A DNA stretch of 64,000 bases from an uncultured Clostridia bacterium (GTDB lineage Bacteria > Bacillota > Clostridia > UBA1381). Of the stretch, positions 16,205-25,711 are shown in pieces. The translations under genes and the position numbers were made by a program. The stretch covers positions 124,001 to 188,000 of the forward strand of contig CAKSUM010000002.1 in the NCBI GenBank assembly GCA_934501535.1, given 5' to 3'. The first letter of the stretch is position 1. Every line of letters begins with the position of its first letter. The notes beneath the pieces were generated by a model. It had not been told where the DNA came from. It made no database searches and saw only the letters and a program-made list of their open reading frames with translations.

Positions 16205-17704
16205 ATGCTGATAAAGATAAAGGAAAACGAATACTGGTGGGGAGGCATCGTAAACGAGGGCGTGAATATGCCGTACGGCGCCGAGGACACCGCCGTTATC
16301 GATACTGCCGATATAACAAAAACGGCGGATCAGGCGGCGGGAATTTTTTTGTCCTCCGCCGGCAGATATATTTGGAGCAGCTCGCCGCTTAAAGCGATTT
16401 TTTGGCATGGGGAAATACGCGTCGAGTCCGACGGTGAAATCCATTTCGGCTGCGGCGGAAAGGGACTTAAGGGTGCGTACAAGAAAGTGTGTGCCGAAAA
16501 AATGCGCTTTACGAAAATTCCGCCGGAAATATATTTCGGCGCACCGCAGTACAACACGTGGATTGAGCTGGGATATAATCAAAATCAGAAATCGGTGCTT
16601 CAATATGCGCGCGCTATAAAAAATAACGGTTTGTCTGCCGGTATATTTATGATTGACGATACGTGGCAGAAAGGCATAGGTACGTGGGATTTTAATAAGG
16701 AACGTTTTCCCGAGCCAAAAAAAATGGTGGACGAACTGCATGAAATGGGATTTACCGTGATGCTGTGGCTGGCGCCGATTCTGCGCGGAAGCGAAACGGA
16801 AAATTACGAGCAGCTTAAAAATCTGCTGCTTAAAGACGGTACGGGAAATCCTGCGCTGCGCTGGTGGTGGGAGGGCTTTGATACCGTGCTGGATTTGTCA
16901 AATCCCGACGCGGTTTCATGGTTCTGCGAAAGACTTGAATACCTCAGGAGTGAATATAACATTGACGGCTTTAAGCTTGATGCCGGCGATTTGTATTTTT
17001 ACAGCGATGATGACGATACCGAAGTCCGCGGATATGAAATGACAAAAGCGTTCAATAAAATAGGGGCTGGGTATCCGTTTAACGAATTTCGCGCAGGATA
17101 TGACTGCGGCGGAGAACCGATCGTTTTCAGATTGCAGGATAAACGGCATGCGTGGAGCGGCGACGGGATAAACTGCATTATTCCGAACTCGCTTATGCAG
17201 GGAATGATCGGTCATATTTTTCACTGCCCGGATATGATAGGCGGAGGACTTTTGGACGACAGCTTTGAAAAAACCTTTGATCCGGAGCTTTTCATACGCT
17301 GGACGGAAGCGTCGGCTTTGTGCCCGATGATGCAGTTTTCGCTTGCGCCGTGGCGCGTCTTGAGCAGCGAGCATTTTGAAATTGTGAAAGACATGGTCAG
17401 GCTGCATGAAAAATATGCGGAATACATAACCGCGCTTGCGAAGGAGGCGTTAAATTCGGGCGAGCCTGTGATGCGCCATATGGCATATGAATTTCCGGAC
17501 GAAGATTTTGAAAAATGTTCGGACCAGTTTATGCTCGGAGAAAAGGTGCTTGTTGCGCCGGTGCTGGAAAAGGGTGTGCAAAAGCGCTGCGTAAGACTGC
17601 CGAAAGGAAAATGGAAATACTGCGGCGGAACGGTTTACGAGGGCGGAAAGGAAGTCTGCGTTGCCGCGCCGCTTGATGTCCTGCCGTATTTTGAAAAGGT
17701 GTAA
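16205..17704 (+). CDS. Glycoside hydrolase family 31 (alpha-glycosidase)
   Basis: 499 residues from ATG 16205, which follows AAGGAGA; an upstream in-frame start at 16160 overlaps the regulator and lacks a ribosome site. No signal peptide, so cytoplasmic. GH31 signatures: FMIDDTWQ, DELHEMGFTVMLWL, and GFKLDAGD with candidate catalytic nucleophile Asp259. The C-terminal beta part includes DQFMLGEKVLVAPVLEKG, typical of GH31. It is shorter than most GH31 enzymes because the N-terminal beta-sandwich is reduced. GH31 enzymes remove alpha-linked glucose, xylose or galactose; the specificity here is not clear. As last gene of the locus it likely trims imported oligosaccharides. Confidence 0.87.
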   Translation: MLIKIKENEYWWGGIVNEGVNMPYGAEDTAVIDTADITKTADQAAGIFLSSAGRYIWSSSPLKAIFWHGEIRVESDGEIHFGCGGKGLKGAYKKVCAEKMRFTKIPPEIYFGAPQYNTWIELGYNQNQKSVLQYARAIKNNGLSAGIFMIDDTWQKGIGTWDFNKERFPEPKKMVDELHEMGFTVMLWLAPILRGSETENYEQLKNLLLKDGTGNPALRWWWEGFDTVLDLSNPDAVSWFCERLEYLRSEYNIDGFKLDAGDLYFYSDDDDTEVRGYEMTKAFNKIGAGYPFNEFRAGYDCGGEPIVFRLQDKRHAWSGDGINCIIPNSLMQGMIGHIFHCPDMIGGGLLDDSFEKTFDPELFIRWTEASALCPMMQFSLAPWRVLSSEHFEIVKDMVRLHEKYAEYITALAKEALNSGEPVMRHMAYEFPDEDFEKCSDQFMLGEKVLVAPVLEKGVQKRCVRLPKGKWKYCGGTVYEGGKEVCVAAPLDVLPYFEKV

Positions 17705-17775
17705 TATTGCGGAGCTTTTAAGAATAATATAAAATCGGCATGGTTTAATGCTGTGTCATAAAATCGCAATTCTAT

Positions 17776-17817
17776 CGGTACAATCGGCACGGTTTTGTGT
17801 CTGCTGTACCGTTTTTT
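17776..17817 (+). terminator. Rho-independent terminator after GH31 gene
   Basis: CGGTACA (17776-17782) pairs with TGTACCG (17805-17811), with a partly self-complementary loop, followed by a run of six T. It lies about 70 bases after the GH31 stop and closes the carbohydrate operon. Confidence 0.6.
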
Positions 17818-17838
17818 GCGGCAAGCGGCAAAAAAATG

Positions 17839-17867
17839 TTGTTTTTCTGCCATGAGTATGATATAAT
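17839..17867 (+). promoter_or_regulatory. Sigma-A promoter for the leucine-rich-repeat gene
   Basis: TTGTTT (17839-17844), 17-base spacer, TATAAT (17862-17867), with an extended -10 TG one base upstream. It lies 38 bases before the gene start. Confidence 0.8.
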
Positions 17868-17904
17868 GTATCGGATAGTTTATCAAAAGAAAGAGGGACG
17901 GTAA

Positions 17905-19500
17905 ATGAAGAAAAAATTTTTTCTTACGGTCTTGCTTGCGTGCATAAGCGTCCTTGCGTTGTGCTCGCTAAACGTTTCCGCGGAGGTATACAATAATATT
18001 AAATATGAAGTGACCGATACAAAAACAGTGACGGTTACCGGTTTGGTTAGTTATCGGGACGAGGTTGTAATACCTTCAAAAATCGGCGGTTACCCGGTAA
18101 CAAGTATCGGCGAGCAGGCTTTTAAGGGCATGAATCCGGTAAGTGTAACGTTGCCGAATACTGTGACAAGCATCGGCAGTTATGCGTTTGCCGACTGCGA
18201 GGATTTGTGCGGCATAACTATTCCCGGGAGTGTAACAAGCATCGGCAGCGGTGCGTTTTCACGCTGTCAGAGCTTATCGGAAATAACGCTGCCGCGCGGT
18301 ATAACAAGAATTGAGAGTGACACATTTTATGATTGTGAAAGCCTGACATATATAGAGATACCGGACAGCGTAACGGGTATCGGCAAAAGCGCATTTTCAC
18401 GCAGTGCTTTGATGAACATAGACATACCCGACAGCGTGAAGGATATAGGCGATTTCGCCTTTAATTATTGCAGCTATTTAGAAAGTGCGACTATCCCTGA
18501 TACTGTGACGAGCATCGGAGAAAACGTATTTTCATATTGCGTCAGCTTAAAAACCGTTAATATTCCGGACAGCGTAACAAGTATCGGTAAACAGGCATTT
18601 ATGTACTGCGAAAAATTGACGGCAGTGACAGGGCTGCAGGGAGTTACAAGTATCGGTGAAAATGCATTTATCGGCTGCATAGAACTGGCTTGCATCAATA
18701 TTCCCGACGGTGTAACAACTATCGGCAACAGTGCATTTTTAAGATGCAGCAGCCTGACAGAAATAAATATACCGGGCAGTGTGACGGAGCTTGGCAGCGG
18801 TGTATTTAATAAGTGTGCAGGCTTGACGAATATAATCATACCCGACAGCGTAACGAGTATCGGGGAACGGACATTTGCCAATTGCACGGGCTTAACCGAA
18901 ATAATCATACCCGACAGTGTGACAAGTATCGGCGATACTGTATTTTTCGGCTGCAGCAATCTTGAAACGGTGTATTACAACGGCACGGAGGAAGAATGGA
19001 ACAGAATTAAGGAAGGGTCCGCCGTGAATGCGGAAAGAAAAAATTTCGGGTATGTTACAATCCTCAATGAGGACGGGAAACAGCTGAAAAAAGATTTTTA
19101 TGCCGCCGATTCGCTGCTCGATGCTGCCGGCATTGCGGAGTCGCTCGGATACATACCGGTTTTCTATACAGATGAAAAGCTGACGGATAAATTTGATGTT
19201 TCGACCCCGATAACGGGGAGCATTACGCTGTACACGGCAAATCCTCGTATAAAGCCGGGCGGAATATCAGCCTCGGGAGACGGAAAAAATGCCGAAGTTA
19301 TACCGATAAATATTCCGGTCAATTCAACTGTGATTTTTGCTTGCTACAGTGACGGAAAATTGGTAGAGCTGAAATTTGACATAAGCGAAAATAAAACGAT
19401 AAATTTTCAAACCGATACGGATTTTGACACGGCGAAGGTTATGGTGTGGGATAAGCTCACTCGCATGGAGCCGATCTGCGGTGCCGAAAAGGCCGAATAA
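17905..19500 (+). CDS. BspA-type leucine-rich-repeat surface protein
   Basis: 531 residues with a signal peptide (residues 1-27, ending NVSA). Residues about 50-355 are about thirteen LRR_5/BspA repeats of roughly 23 residues, each with IPDSVTSIGxxAF and a cysteine-centred turn (FxxCxxL). A short linker (VYYNGTEEEW) is the usual end of such arrays. The C-terminal 80 residues (TVIFACYSDGKLVEL, KVMVWDKLTRMEPI) match the recurrent beta module seen in the proteins at 10476 and 40598. BspA proteins are secreted or surface-bound and mediate adhesion or protein contacts. No SLH, LPXTG or lipobox anchor is seen. It has its own promoter and terminator and is a single-gene unit. Ribosome site GAGGGACGG precedes the ATG. 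Confidence 0.9.
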   Translation: MKKKFFLTVLLACISVLALCSLNVSAEVYNNIKYEVTDTKTVTVTGLVSYRDEVVIPSKIGGYPVTSIGEQAFKGMNPVSVTLPNTVTSIGSYAFADCEDLCGITIPGSVTSIGSGAFSRCQSLSEITLPRGITRIESDTFYDCESLTYIEIPDSVTGIGKSAFSRSALMNIDIPDSVKDIGDFAFNYCSYLESATIPDTVTSIGENVFSYCVSLKTVNIPDSVTSIGKQAFMYCEKLTAVTGLQGVTSIGENAFIGCIELACINIPDGVTTIGNSAFLRCSSLTEINIPGSVTELGSGVFNKCAGLTNIIIPDSVTSIGERTFANCTGLTEIIIPDSVTSIGDTVFFGCSNLETVYYNGTEEEWNRIKEGSAVNAERKNFGYVTILNEDGKQLKKDFYAADSLLDAAGIAESLGYIPVFYTDEKLTDKFDVSTPITGSITLYTANPRIKPGGISASGDGKNAEVIPINIPVNSTVIFACYSDGKLVELKFDISENKTINFQTDTDFDTAKVMVWDKLTRMEPICGAEKAE

Positions 19501-19542
19501 CGGGTAAACAAACATTCACCCGTACAGGACGTTTGTATAAAC

Positions 19543-19574
19543 AAAAGGACAGATTAATGTACATCTGTCCTTTT
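19543..19574 (+). terminator. Terminator after the leucine-rich-repeat gene
   Basis: A perfect 12-base stem, AAAAGGACAGAT (19543-19554) with ATCTGTCCTTTT (19563-19574), around an 8-base loop; the 3' arm ends in T residues. Confidence 0.85.
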
Positions 19575-19652
19575 ACCGTGTTCCGATTATGTGAAAATAC
19601 ACCCGGCTCCGTTTGCCGGCGCAATCGCGTGCGGACCGGATTTGTACAGTAA

Positions 19653-19678
19653 AAAACCGAGGCTTTTGCCTCGGTTTT
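19653..19678 (-). terminator. Terminator of secG
   Basis: AAAACCGAGG and CCTCGGTTTT form a 10-base stem with loop CTTTTG. It begins two bases beyond the secG stop, with a T-run on the minus strand. Confidence 0.85.
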
Positions 19679-19679
19679 A

Positions 19680-19925
19680 TCAGTTTGCGTTCAGTATACA
19701 AAGAACCACAGTTGTAATCAGGAACAGAACGGCAAGGAACGCCGTCATCTTGGAATACATTGAAGCTTTTGTTCTTCCGGAATTTTTATTAAAGAATGAA
19801 TCGCCGCTGTCCGGCGTAGTTCCTGCAATACCCTTTAAGCCCGGATCCTTGCCCTCTTGGAGCAGAACGACAACTATCAGCGCTATGGTCACAATTAAAT
19901 GCAGAACCAAAAATACTGTATTCAT
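19680..19925 (-). CDS. secG: Preprotein translocase subunit SecG
   Basis: 81 residues with two membrane spans (about 3-22 and 59-79) joined by a cytoplasmic loop containing LLQEGKDPGLKGI and a Gly/Ser-rich segment (SGDSFFNKNSG), the hallmarks of SecG. It is a small non-essential part of the SecYEG channel that speeds protein export. The start at 19925 follows AGGAGG; a longer in-frame start upstream is not supported. It is transcribed alone from a minus-strand promoter and convergent with the LRR gene. Confidence 0.93.
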   Translation of the reverse strand: MNTVFLVLHLIVTIALIVVVLLQEGKDPGLKGIAGTTPDSGDSFFNKNSGRTKASMYSKMTAFLAVLFLITTVVLCILNAN

Positions 19926-19965
19926 CTGCTGTAAACCTCCTAAAAAAATAATATATAACAGATAC

Positions 19966-19994
19966 ATTATATCATCTTTATACGGATTTTACAA
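19966..19994 (-). promoter_or_regulatory. Sigma-A promoter for secG
   Basis: On the minus strand TTGTAA, a 17-base spacer, then TATAAT with an extended -10 (TGA before it). The transcript would start about 35 bases before the secG ATG. Confidence 0.75.
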
Positions 19995-20256
19995 GTATTT
20001 TTCGGAAGTTTTTTATAATATTTGAAGTTTTTTTCAAAAATAGCCGCAAAATACAGCTGAAATCATGCCCTCAAATACAAAATTTTCCCGCTGTTTTACG
20101 GAATTTTATTCACGGTACGTTATTTTTTTCGGCATACATGCTCTTTTTTTGTAAAATTAGCAGAAATTTCTGATAATGTATGGACTTTTTGCAAAAAATG
20201 TAGTATTATATAATTTGGATAATTAGTATAAAAATTAAACAGATGGGAGTTTTTCA
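19995..20256 (+). promoter_or_regulatory. Intergenic region with -10 element for rsfS
   Basis: AT-rich spacer between divergent secG and rsfS. TATAAT at 20209-20214 is a good -10 for rsfS, but no convincing -35 lies 16-18 bases upstream (only CTTTTT). The rest shows no feature I can name. Confidence 0.45.
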
Positions 20257-20604
20257 ATGGACAGGCTGAAGATTATCGTAAAGGCGCTCGACGATAAGCG
20301 CGCGGCGGATATTGACGTATTGAATATTTCGGAGCTGACGTCGCTCGGCGATTATTTTATAATATGTTCATGCGGCTCGGGAGTACAGGTTCGCGCATGT
20401 GCCGATGAGGTTGAAGAAAAAATGAAAGAAAACGGCTTTGCGCCGCTGCACGTTGAGGGTTATCGCGGCGGCAGCTGGATTTTGCTGGATTTTGACGATA
20501 TTATCGTGCATATTATGGATCGCGAAACGCGCAGTTTTTATGCACTTGAGCATTTATGGAACGATGCGGAAAAAATAGAAGTTAACATAGAGGAGCAAAA
20601 ATAA
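20257..20604 (+). CDS. rsfS: Ribosomal silencing factor RsfS (Iojap/YbeB family)
   Basis: 115 residues matching the RsfS family in length and pattern: DIDVLNISELTSLGDYFIICSCGS, VEGYRGGSWILLDFDDIIVHIM, and ALEHLW near the end. RsfS binds ribosomal protein L14 (uL14) on the large subunit, blocks subunit joining and saves energy in poor growth conditions. Its stop overlaps the leuS start by one base (TAATG), so translation of LeuS is probably coupled to it. In many Firmicutes nadD and yqeK lie just upstream; here rsfS appears to start the unit. Confidence 0.95.
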   Translation: MDRLKIIVKALDDKRAADIDVLNISELTSLGDYFIICSCGSGVQVRACADEVEEKMKENGFAPLHVEGYRGGSWILLDFDDIIVHIMDRETRSFYALEHLWNDAEKIEVNIEEQK

Positions 20605-23015
20605 TGGAAAAGTATGATTACAAAGGCATTGAAAAAAAATGGCAGGACAAATGGGAGGAAAAGGGCTGTTTTCATGCGGAAAACGGCAGCGATAAGAAAA
20701 AATATTACGCGCTTATCGAATTTCCCTACCCCTCCGGACAGGGTCTGCATGTAGGTCACCCCAGAAGCTACACCGCTTTGGATATTCTTGCGAGAAAGCG
20801 CAGAATGCAGGGGTACAACGTGCTTTATCCGATAGGATGGGACGCATTCGGTCTGCCTACCGAAAATTTCGCGATAAAAAACAAGGTTCACCCGAAAATT
20901 GTAACCAAAAACAATATTGCAAACTTCACAAGACAGCTTAAAATGCTGGGATTTTCATTCGACTGGTCAAGGGAAGTGAACACGACCGACCCGTCATATT
21001 ACAAATGGACGCAGTGGATTTTTCTTCAGCTGTTCAAAAAAGGACTCGCATACAAGCAGGAAATGCCCATTAACTGGTGCACCGGCTGCAAGGTAGGACT
21101 TTCAAACGAAGAAGTCGTAAACGGCGTTTGCGAACGCTGCGGCAGCGAGGTTGTGCAAAAAAGAAAGAGTCAGTGGATGCTCAAAATTACCGAATATGCA
21201 CAGCGCTTAATTGATGATTTGGACGATGTTGACTATATTGACCGCGTTAAAACTCAGCAGAAGAACTGGATTGGCAGAAGCGAGGGCGCGGAGGTGACAT
21301 TCCGCCTTACGTCGGGCGACGATGTTGTGGTTTACACCACAAGATGCGACACGCTTTTCGGCGCAACTTATATGGTTCTTTCGCCCGAGCATGAGCTGGT
21401 TAAAAAGCTTATGCCTACTCTTGAAAACGCCGATGAGGTCAAGGCGTATATCGCCGAGGCGGCAAAAAAATCCGAGTTTGAGCGTACCGAGCTTGCAAAA
21501 GAAAAAACAGGCGCGCAGCTAAAGGGCGTAAATGCGATAAATCCCGTTACCGGCAAGGAAATTCCGGTGTTCATATCCGATTATGTCCTCGTCACCTACG
21601 GAACGGGCGCAATCATGGCGGTTCCCGCGCATGACAGCCGTGACTGGGATTTTGCAAAAAAATTCAATCTGCCCATAATCGAAGTCGTCGGCGGCGGAGC
21701 GGACGTTCAGAAAGAGGCTTATACCGATGTCGCAAGCGGCACTATGGTAAATTCGGGCTTCCTGGACGGAATGAGCGTTAAGGAAGCAATTCCGGCTATG
21801 ATAAAATATCTTGAAGAAAAGGGTATAGGCAAACGCAAGGTTAACTTTAAGCTGCGCGACTGGGTATTCTCGCGTCAGCGTTACTGGGGCGAGCCTATTC
21901 CGCTGGTACACTGCGACAAGTGCGGCTGGGTTCCCGTTCCGGAAAGCGAGCTGCCGCTTGAACTGCCGGAAATTGAAACCTTTGAGCCGGGCGAGAACGG
22001 CGAATCGCCGCTTGCAAAAGCAACCGACTGGATTAACACAACCTGTCCGCACTGCGGAGGTCATGCGGTTCGCGAAACCGATACAATGCCTCAGTGGGCA
22101 GGCTCAAGCTGGTACTTCCTGCGCTATATGGATCCGCACAATGATGACGCGCTTGCGTCAAAGGAGGCGCTTGAATACTGGTCGCCGGTTGACTGGTACA
22201 ACGGCGGCATGGAGCATACAACGCTGCACCTTCTCTACTCGCGTTTCTGGCATAAGTTCCTCTATGACATCGGCGTTGTGCCGACTAAGGAACCGTACTG
22301 CAAGCGTACTTCGCACGGCATGATTTTGGGCGAAAACGGCGAAAAAATGTCCAAATCACGCGGCAATGTTGTAAATCCGGACGATGTGGTAAATGAATAC
22401 GGCGCAGACGCAGTCCGCACTTTTGAAATGTTTATCGGCGCGTTTGACCAATCTACGCCGTGGTCGGAAAAGGGACTCAAGGGCTGTTACAAATTCCTGG
22501 AGAGAGTATGGAATTTGCAGCCGATGGTAAATGATGACGAAAATTATTCGGCAGACCTTGAAAAGAACGTCCACAAGGCAATCAAAAAGGTCAGCGACGA
22601 TTATGAAAAAATGAAGTATAACACGGCGATTGCAACGCTCATGAGCCTTGTAAACGATTTCTATAAAAAAGGCAGCGTGACAAAAGGCGAATACCGCATA
22701 CTTCTGACACTGCTGAACCCGGTTGCACCGCATATTACGGAGGAGCTTTGGGAAAAATACGGCAATACGGAGCTTTTGGCGCTTACGCCGTGGCCGCAGT
22801 ACGATGAAACAAAAACCGTTGATGACGAAGTGGAAATCGTTGTTCAGATTAACGGTAAAATCAAGGATAAAATGACGGTGCCGGCAGATGCTGATAAGGC
22901 TGCGCTCGAGAAGCTTGTTCTCGAAAGCGACAGGGTAAAGGAACTGACAGACGGCAAAAATATTGTCAAGGTTATCTGCGTTCCGGGCAAACTGGTAAAT
23001 ATTGTTGTTAAATGA
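20604..23015 (+). CDS. leuS: Leucyl-tRNA synthetase
   Basis: 803 residues, the usual length of a bacterial LeuRS. The class I HIGH motif is HVGH at residues 49-52, within PSGQGLHVGHPRS. A zinc-knuckle-like CTGCKVGL with CERCG lies near residues 155-180. The CP1 editing domain spans about 220-400 (TRCDTLFGATYM; GTGAIMAVPAHD with the editing Asp). KMSKS is at residues 581-585. The anticodon-binding and C-terminal domains complete the chain. It charges tRNA-Leu in the cytoplasm. No T-box leader was seen; the gene is coupled to rsfS by a TAATG overlap. Confidence 0.98.
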   Translation: MEKYDYKGIEKKWQDKWEEKGCFHAENGSDKKKYYALIEFPYPSGQGLHVGHPRSYTALDILARKRRMQGYNVLYPIGWDAFGLPTENFAIKNKVHPKIVTKNNIANFTRQLKMLGFSFDWSREVNTTDPSYYKWTQWIFLQLFKKGLAYKQEMPINWCTGCKVGLSNEEVVNGVCERCGSEVVQKRKSQWMLKITEYAQRLIDDLDDVDYIDRVKTQQKNWIGRSEGAEVTFRLTSGDDVVVYTTRCDTLFGATYMVLSPEHELVKKLMPTLENADEVKAYIAEAAKKSEFERTELAKEKTGAQLKGVNAINPVTGKEIPVFISDYVLVTYGTGAIMAVPAHDSRDWDFAKKFNLPIIEVVGGGADVQKEAYTDVASGTMVNSGFLDGMSVKEAIPAMIKYLEEKGIGKRKVNFKLRDWVFSRQRYWGEPIPLVHCDKCGWVPVPESELPLELPEIETFEPGENGESPLAKATDWINTTCPHCGGHAVRETDTMPQWAGSSWYFLRYMDPHNDDALASKEALEYWSPVDWYNGGMEHTTLHLLYSRFWHKFLYDIGVVPTKEPYCKRTSHGMILGENGEKMSKSRGNVVNPDDVVNEYGADAVRTFEMFIGAFDQSTPWSEKGLKGCYKFLERVWNLQPMVNDDENYSADLEKNVHKAIKKVSDDYEKMKYNTAIATLMSLVNDFYKKGSVTKGEYRILLTLLNPVAPHITEELWEKYGNTELLALTPWPQYDETKTVDDEVEIVVQINGKIKDKMTVPADADKAALEKLVLESDRVKELTDGKNIVKVICVPGKLVNIVVK

Positions 23016-23054
23016 TTTTTGGGACGGACGTCCCGGGAAAAGAGGTAATTTTTA

Positions 23055-24893
23055 ATGTCAAAGGGTAATATTTCGGTAAATTCGGAGAATATTTTTCCGG
23101 TTATAAAGAAGTGGCTGTATTCGGATAAGGATATATTCCTGCGCGAGCTGGTTTCCAACGCGTGCGACGCTGTGACCAAACTCAAAAAGCTGGCAGGTAT
23201 CGGTGAGGCGAAACTTGCCGATGACGAAAAATTCCGCATAGACGTGGTAATTGACAAGGACAAAAATCAGCTTATAATCGAGGACAACGGTATAGGCATG
23301 ACAAAGGAAGAAGTAGAGAAGTATATCACCGATATTGCTTTTTCGGGTGCTGCCGACTTTTTGGAAAAGTATAAAGATAAGGATGATAAAGGCGCACAGA
23401 TTATCGGACATTTCGGACTGGGATTTTACTCCGCATTTATGCCGAGCGAAAAGGTGGAAATCGAAACCTTGTCATACCAAGACGGCGCAAAGGCTGTAAA
23501 ATGGTCATGCGACGGCGGAATGACATACGATATTGACGAGTGTGACAAGACCGCGCGCGGTACAAAAATCACGCTGACAATTGCCGAGGATTCAAAAGAA
23601 TTTCTGGAGGAGCACACGGTAAGAAGCGTACTTTCCAAATACTGCTCATTCATTCCGGTTGAGATATACCTGACGGTTGCCGGAAAGGAGCCGGAAAAGG
23701 ACAAGGACGGCAATGTTATCGAGCCTAAGCCGATTAATGACACAACGCCGCTTTGGATGAAGCCGCCCAAGGACTGTACGGACGAAGAATACAAGGAATT
23801 TTACACAAAGGTGTTTATGGACTTCAATGAACCTCTGTTCTGGATTCATCTGAATGTGGACTTCCCGTTCAACCTGAAAGGAATTTTGTACTTCCCGAAA
23901 ATCAATCATGAGTTTGCGGCGAACGAGGGACAGATAAAGCTGTTTAACAATCAGGTTTTCGTTGCGGACAATGTCAAGGAGGTTATTCCGGACTTTTTGA
24001 TGCTTTTGAAGGGCGTAATCGACTGCCCGGATTTGCCGCTTAATGTTTCGCGCAGCTTTTTGCAGAATGACGGATATGTTAAGAAAATTTCGGCGCACAT
24101 CACCAAAAAGGTTGCGGATAAGCTGAAAGAAATCTACACAAAGCAGCGTGAGGATTACAACCGCTACTGGGAGGATATTAACGTATTTATAAAATACGGC
24201 TGCATGCGCGATGAGAAATTCTATGAAAAGGTAAAAGATTTCATTATATATAAAAATCTGGACGGAAAGTACCTGACGCTCAGCGAGTATCTGGACGGCA
24301 AGGAAAAGAAGGACGTATACTACGTTTCGGACGAGAATTTGCAGTCGCAGTACATCAATATGTTCCGTGAACAGGGGCTTGACGCGGTAATTCTGCCGAC
24401 GATGATGGACACGCACTTTATTTCGTTCATCGAAATGAAAGAGGAGGGCGTTAAATTCAAGAGAATAGACTCATCGGTGGAGGAAACCGCCTCGGACAGC
24501 GGTCTGGCGGAAGAAGATAAAACCAAGCTGACCGATGAATTTAAAACGGCGGTCGGTGACGAAAACTTAAAAATAGAGGTTCAGGCGCTTAAGAACGAAG
24601 CAACGCCGGCGGTTATTCTGCTGTCGGAGCAGTCACGCAGAATGAAAGAAATGTATCGCTCATACGGACAGCAGATTGCCGGAATGGGAGATATGTTTAA
24701 AGATGAGTTCACTCTCGTGCTCAACTCGAACAATAAACTGATAAAGAGCATCGACGGAATGGACGAGGACAGCAGAAAGGTTCTGTGCGAGCATATTTAC
24801 GATTTGGCGATGCTCTGCCATAAGCCGCTCTCGCCCGAACAGATGACAAAGTTTGTCGAAAGATCTAATAAATTAATGGAGAAGCTGATTTAA
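23055..24893 (+). CDS. htpG: Molecular chaperone HtpG (Hsp90)
   Basis: 612 residues. The N-terminal GHKL ATPase has ELVSNACDAVTKL (Mg-coordinating Asn), EDNGIGMT and GHFGLGFYSAFM (lid and glycine loop). The middle domain includes FPFNLKGILYFP and NVSRSFLQND with the catalytic-loop Arg, and a C-terminal dimerisation region follows. Length is typical for bacterial HtpG. It is an ATP-driven cytoplasmic chaperone dimer. It starts 40 bases after leuS behind AGAGG, and its stop overlaps the next start (TAATG). No CIRCE-type element was noticed upstream. Confidence 0.97.
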   Translation: MSKGNISVNSENIFPVIKKWLYSDKDIFLRELVSNACDAVTKLKKLAGIGEAKLADDEKFRIDVVIDKDKNQLIIEDNGIGMTKEEVEKYITDIAFSGAADFLEKYKDKDDKGAQIIGHFGLGFYSAFMPSEKVEIETLSYQDGAKAVKWSCDGGMTYDIDECDKTARGTKITLTIAEDSKEFLEEHTVRSVLSKYCSFIPVEIYLTVAGKEPEKDKDGNVIEPKPINDTTPLWMKPPKDCTDEEYKEFYTKVFMDFNEPLFWIHLNVDFPFNLKGILYFPKINHEFAANEGQIKLFNNQVFVADNVKEVIPDFLMLLKGVIDCPDLPLNVSRSFLQNDGYVKKISAHITKKVADKLKEIYTKQREDYNRYWEDINVFIKYGCMRDEKFYEKVKDFIIYKNLDGKYLTLSEYLDGKEKKDVYYVSDENLQSQYINMFREQGLDAVILPTMMDTHFISFIEMKEEGVKFKRIDSSVEETASDSGLAEEDKTKLTDEFKTAVGDENLKIEVQALKNEATPAVILLSEQSRRMKEMYRSYGQQIAGMGDMFKDEFTLVLNSNNKLIKSIDGMDEDSRKVLCEHIYDLAMLCHKPLSPEQMTKFVERSNKLMEKLI

Positions 24894-25681
24894 TGGATAT
24901 TATTACCGCGGCGTCATACTTTATAATATATGCATTTTTGGGGTGGTGCACCGAGGTCGCGTATGCGGCGGTGGTGCACGGCACCTTTGTAAACCGGGGA
25001 TTTTTAAACGGTCCCGTCTGTCCGATTTACGGGTTCGGCATGCTGATAATAATTACCGCACTGGAGCCGGTGAAAGACAATATTTTTGTGCTGTTTTTGG
25101 CGGCGGTGCTGCTCACGAGCGCACTGGAATGGATTACCGGATTTATCCTGGAGCGGCTGTTTCACGAAAAATGGTGGGATTATTCAAATATGCCCTGCAA
25201 TCTGAACGGGTATGTTTGTCTGGGATTTTCGCTGTTGTGGGGGCTTGCCGGCGTGTTCGTAATAAAGCTGATACACCCCATGATTGCGGCGGTGGTGAAG
25301 TTTTTGCCGAAACCGCTCACGATTGTATTGCTTGCGGCTTGCTTTTTAACGCTTTTGACCGATATTGTTCTGACGGTTATGGCTATTATGCAGATAAAGC
25401 GGCATGCAAAACGCGTCGATGAGCTTGAAAAGCGCATGCGCGGACTGTCCGACGGCATCGGCGAGCATATTTCGGACGGTGTGGTAAGCGTGATGAAGAA
25501 AAAGCCCGAATGGGAGGAAACCTTGGAGGAGCTTAAGGCAAGCTATAAGCGCAGCTCCGAACGTATTTTGAACAAACGTCTTTTGAAGGCATATCCTAAT
25601 CTGAAAAAGCTTAATAAGACGGAGTCGCTGGAGCGCATAAAGCGAATGATAGCGTCGGTCAGTGACAGGCTCGGCAAATAA
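24893..25681 (+). CDS. CmpB-type membrane protein (putative ABC-transporter type IV family)
   Basis: 262 residues. The first about 165 residues hold five hydrophobic spans with the family signature: WCTEVAYAAVVHGTFVNRGFL followed by GPVCPIYGFG, and FHEKWWDYSNMPCNLNGYVCLGFSLLWG. The C-terminal 90 residues are a charged cytoplasmic helical tail. This matches the PF06541-type family, common in Clostridia and of unproven function despite its name. It is coupled to htpG by a one-base overlap and followed 30 bases later by pyk. Confidence 0.8.
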   Translation: MDIITAASYFIIYAFLGWCTEVAYAAVVHGTFVNRGFLNGPVCPIYGFGMLIIITALEPVKDNIFVLFLAAVLLTSALEWITGFILERLFHEKWWDYSNMPCNLNGYVCLGFSLLWGLAGVFVIKLIHPMIAAVVKFLPKPLTIVLLAACFLTLLTDIVLTVMAIMQIKRHAKRVDELEKRMRGLSDGIGEHISDGVVSVMKKKPEWEETLEELKASYKRSSERILNKRLLKAYPNLKKLNKTESLERIKRMIASVSDRLGK

Positions 25682-25711
25682 TTTTCTGAAAATAAGGAGA
25701 GATATAAAAGG

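Noticed and set aside
18474..18959. 161-codon minus-strand frame inside the leucine-rich-repeat gene
   Set aside because: It is a repetitive antisense shadow of the repeats with no start signals.
23646..24416. 256-codon minus-strand frame opposite htpG
   Set aside because: It is antisense to the well-supported Hsp90 gene and has no recognisable domain.
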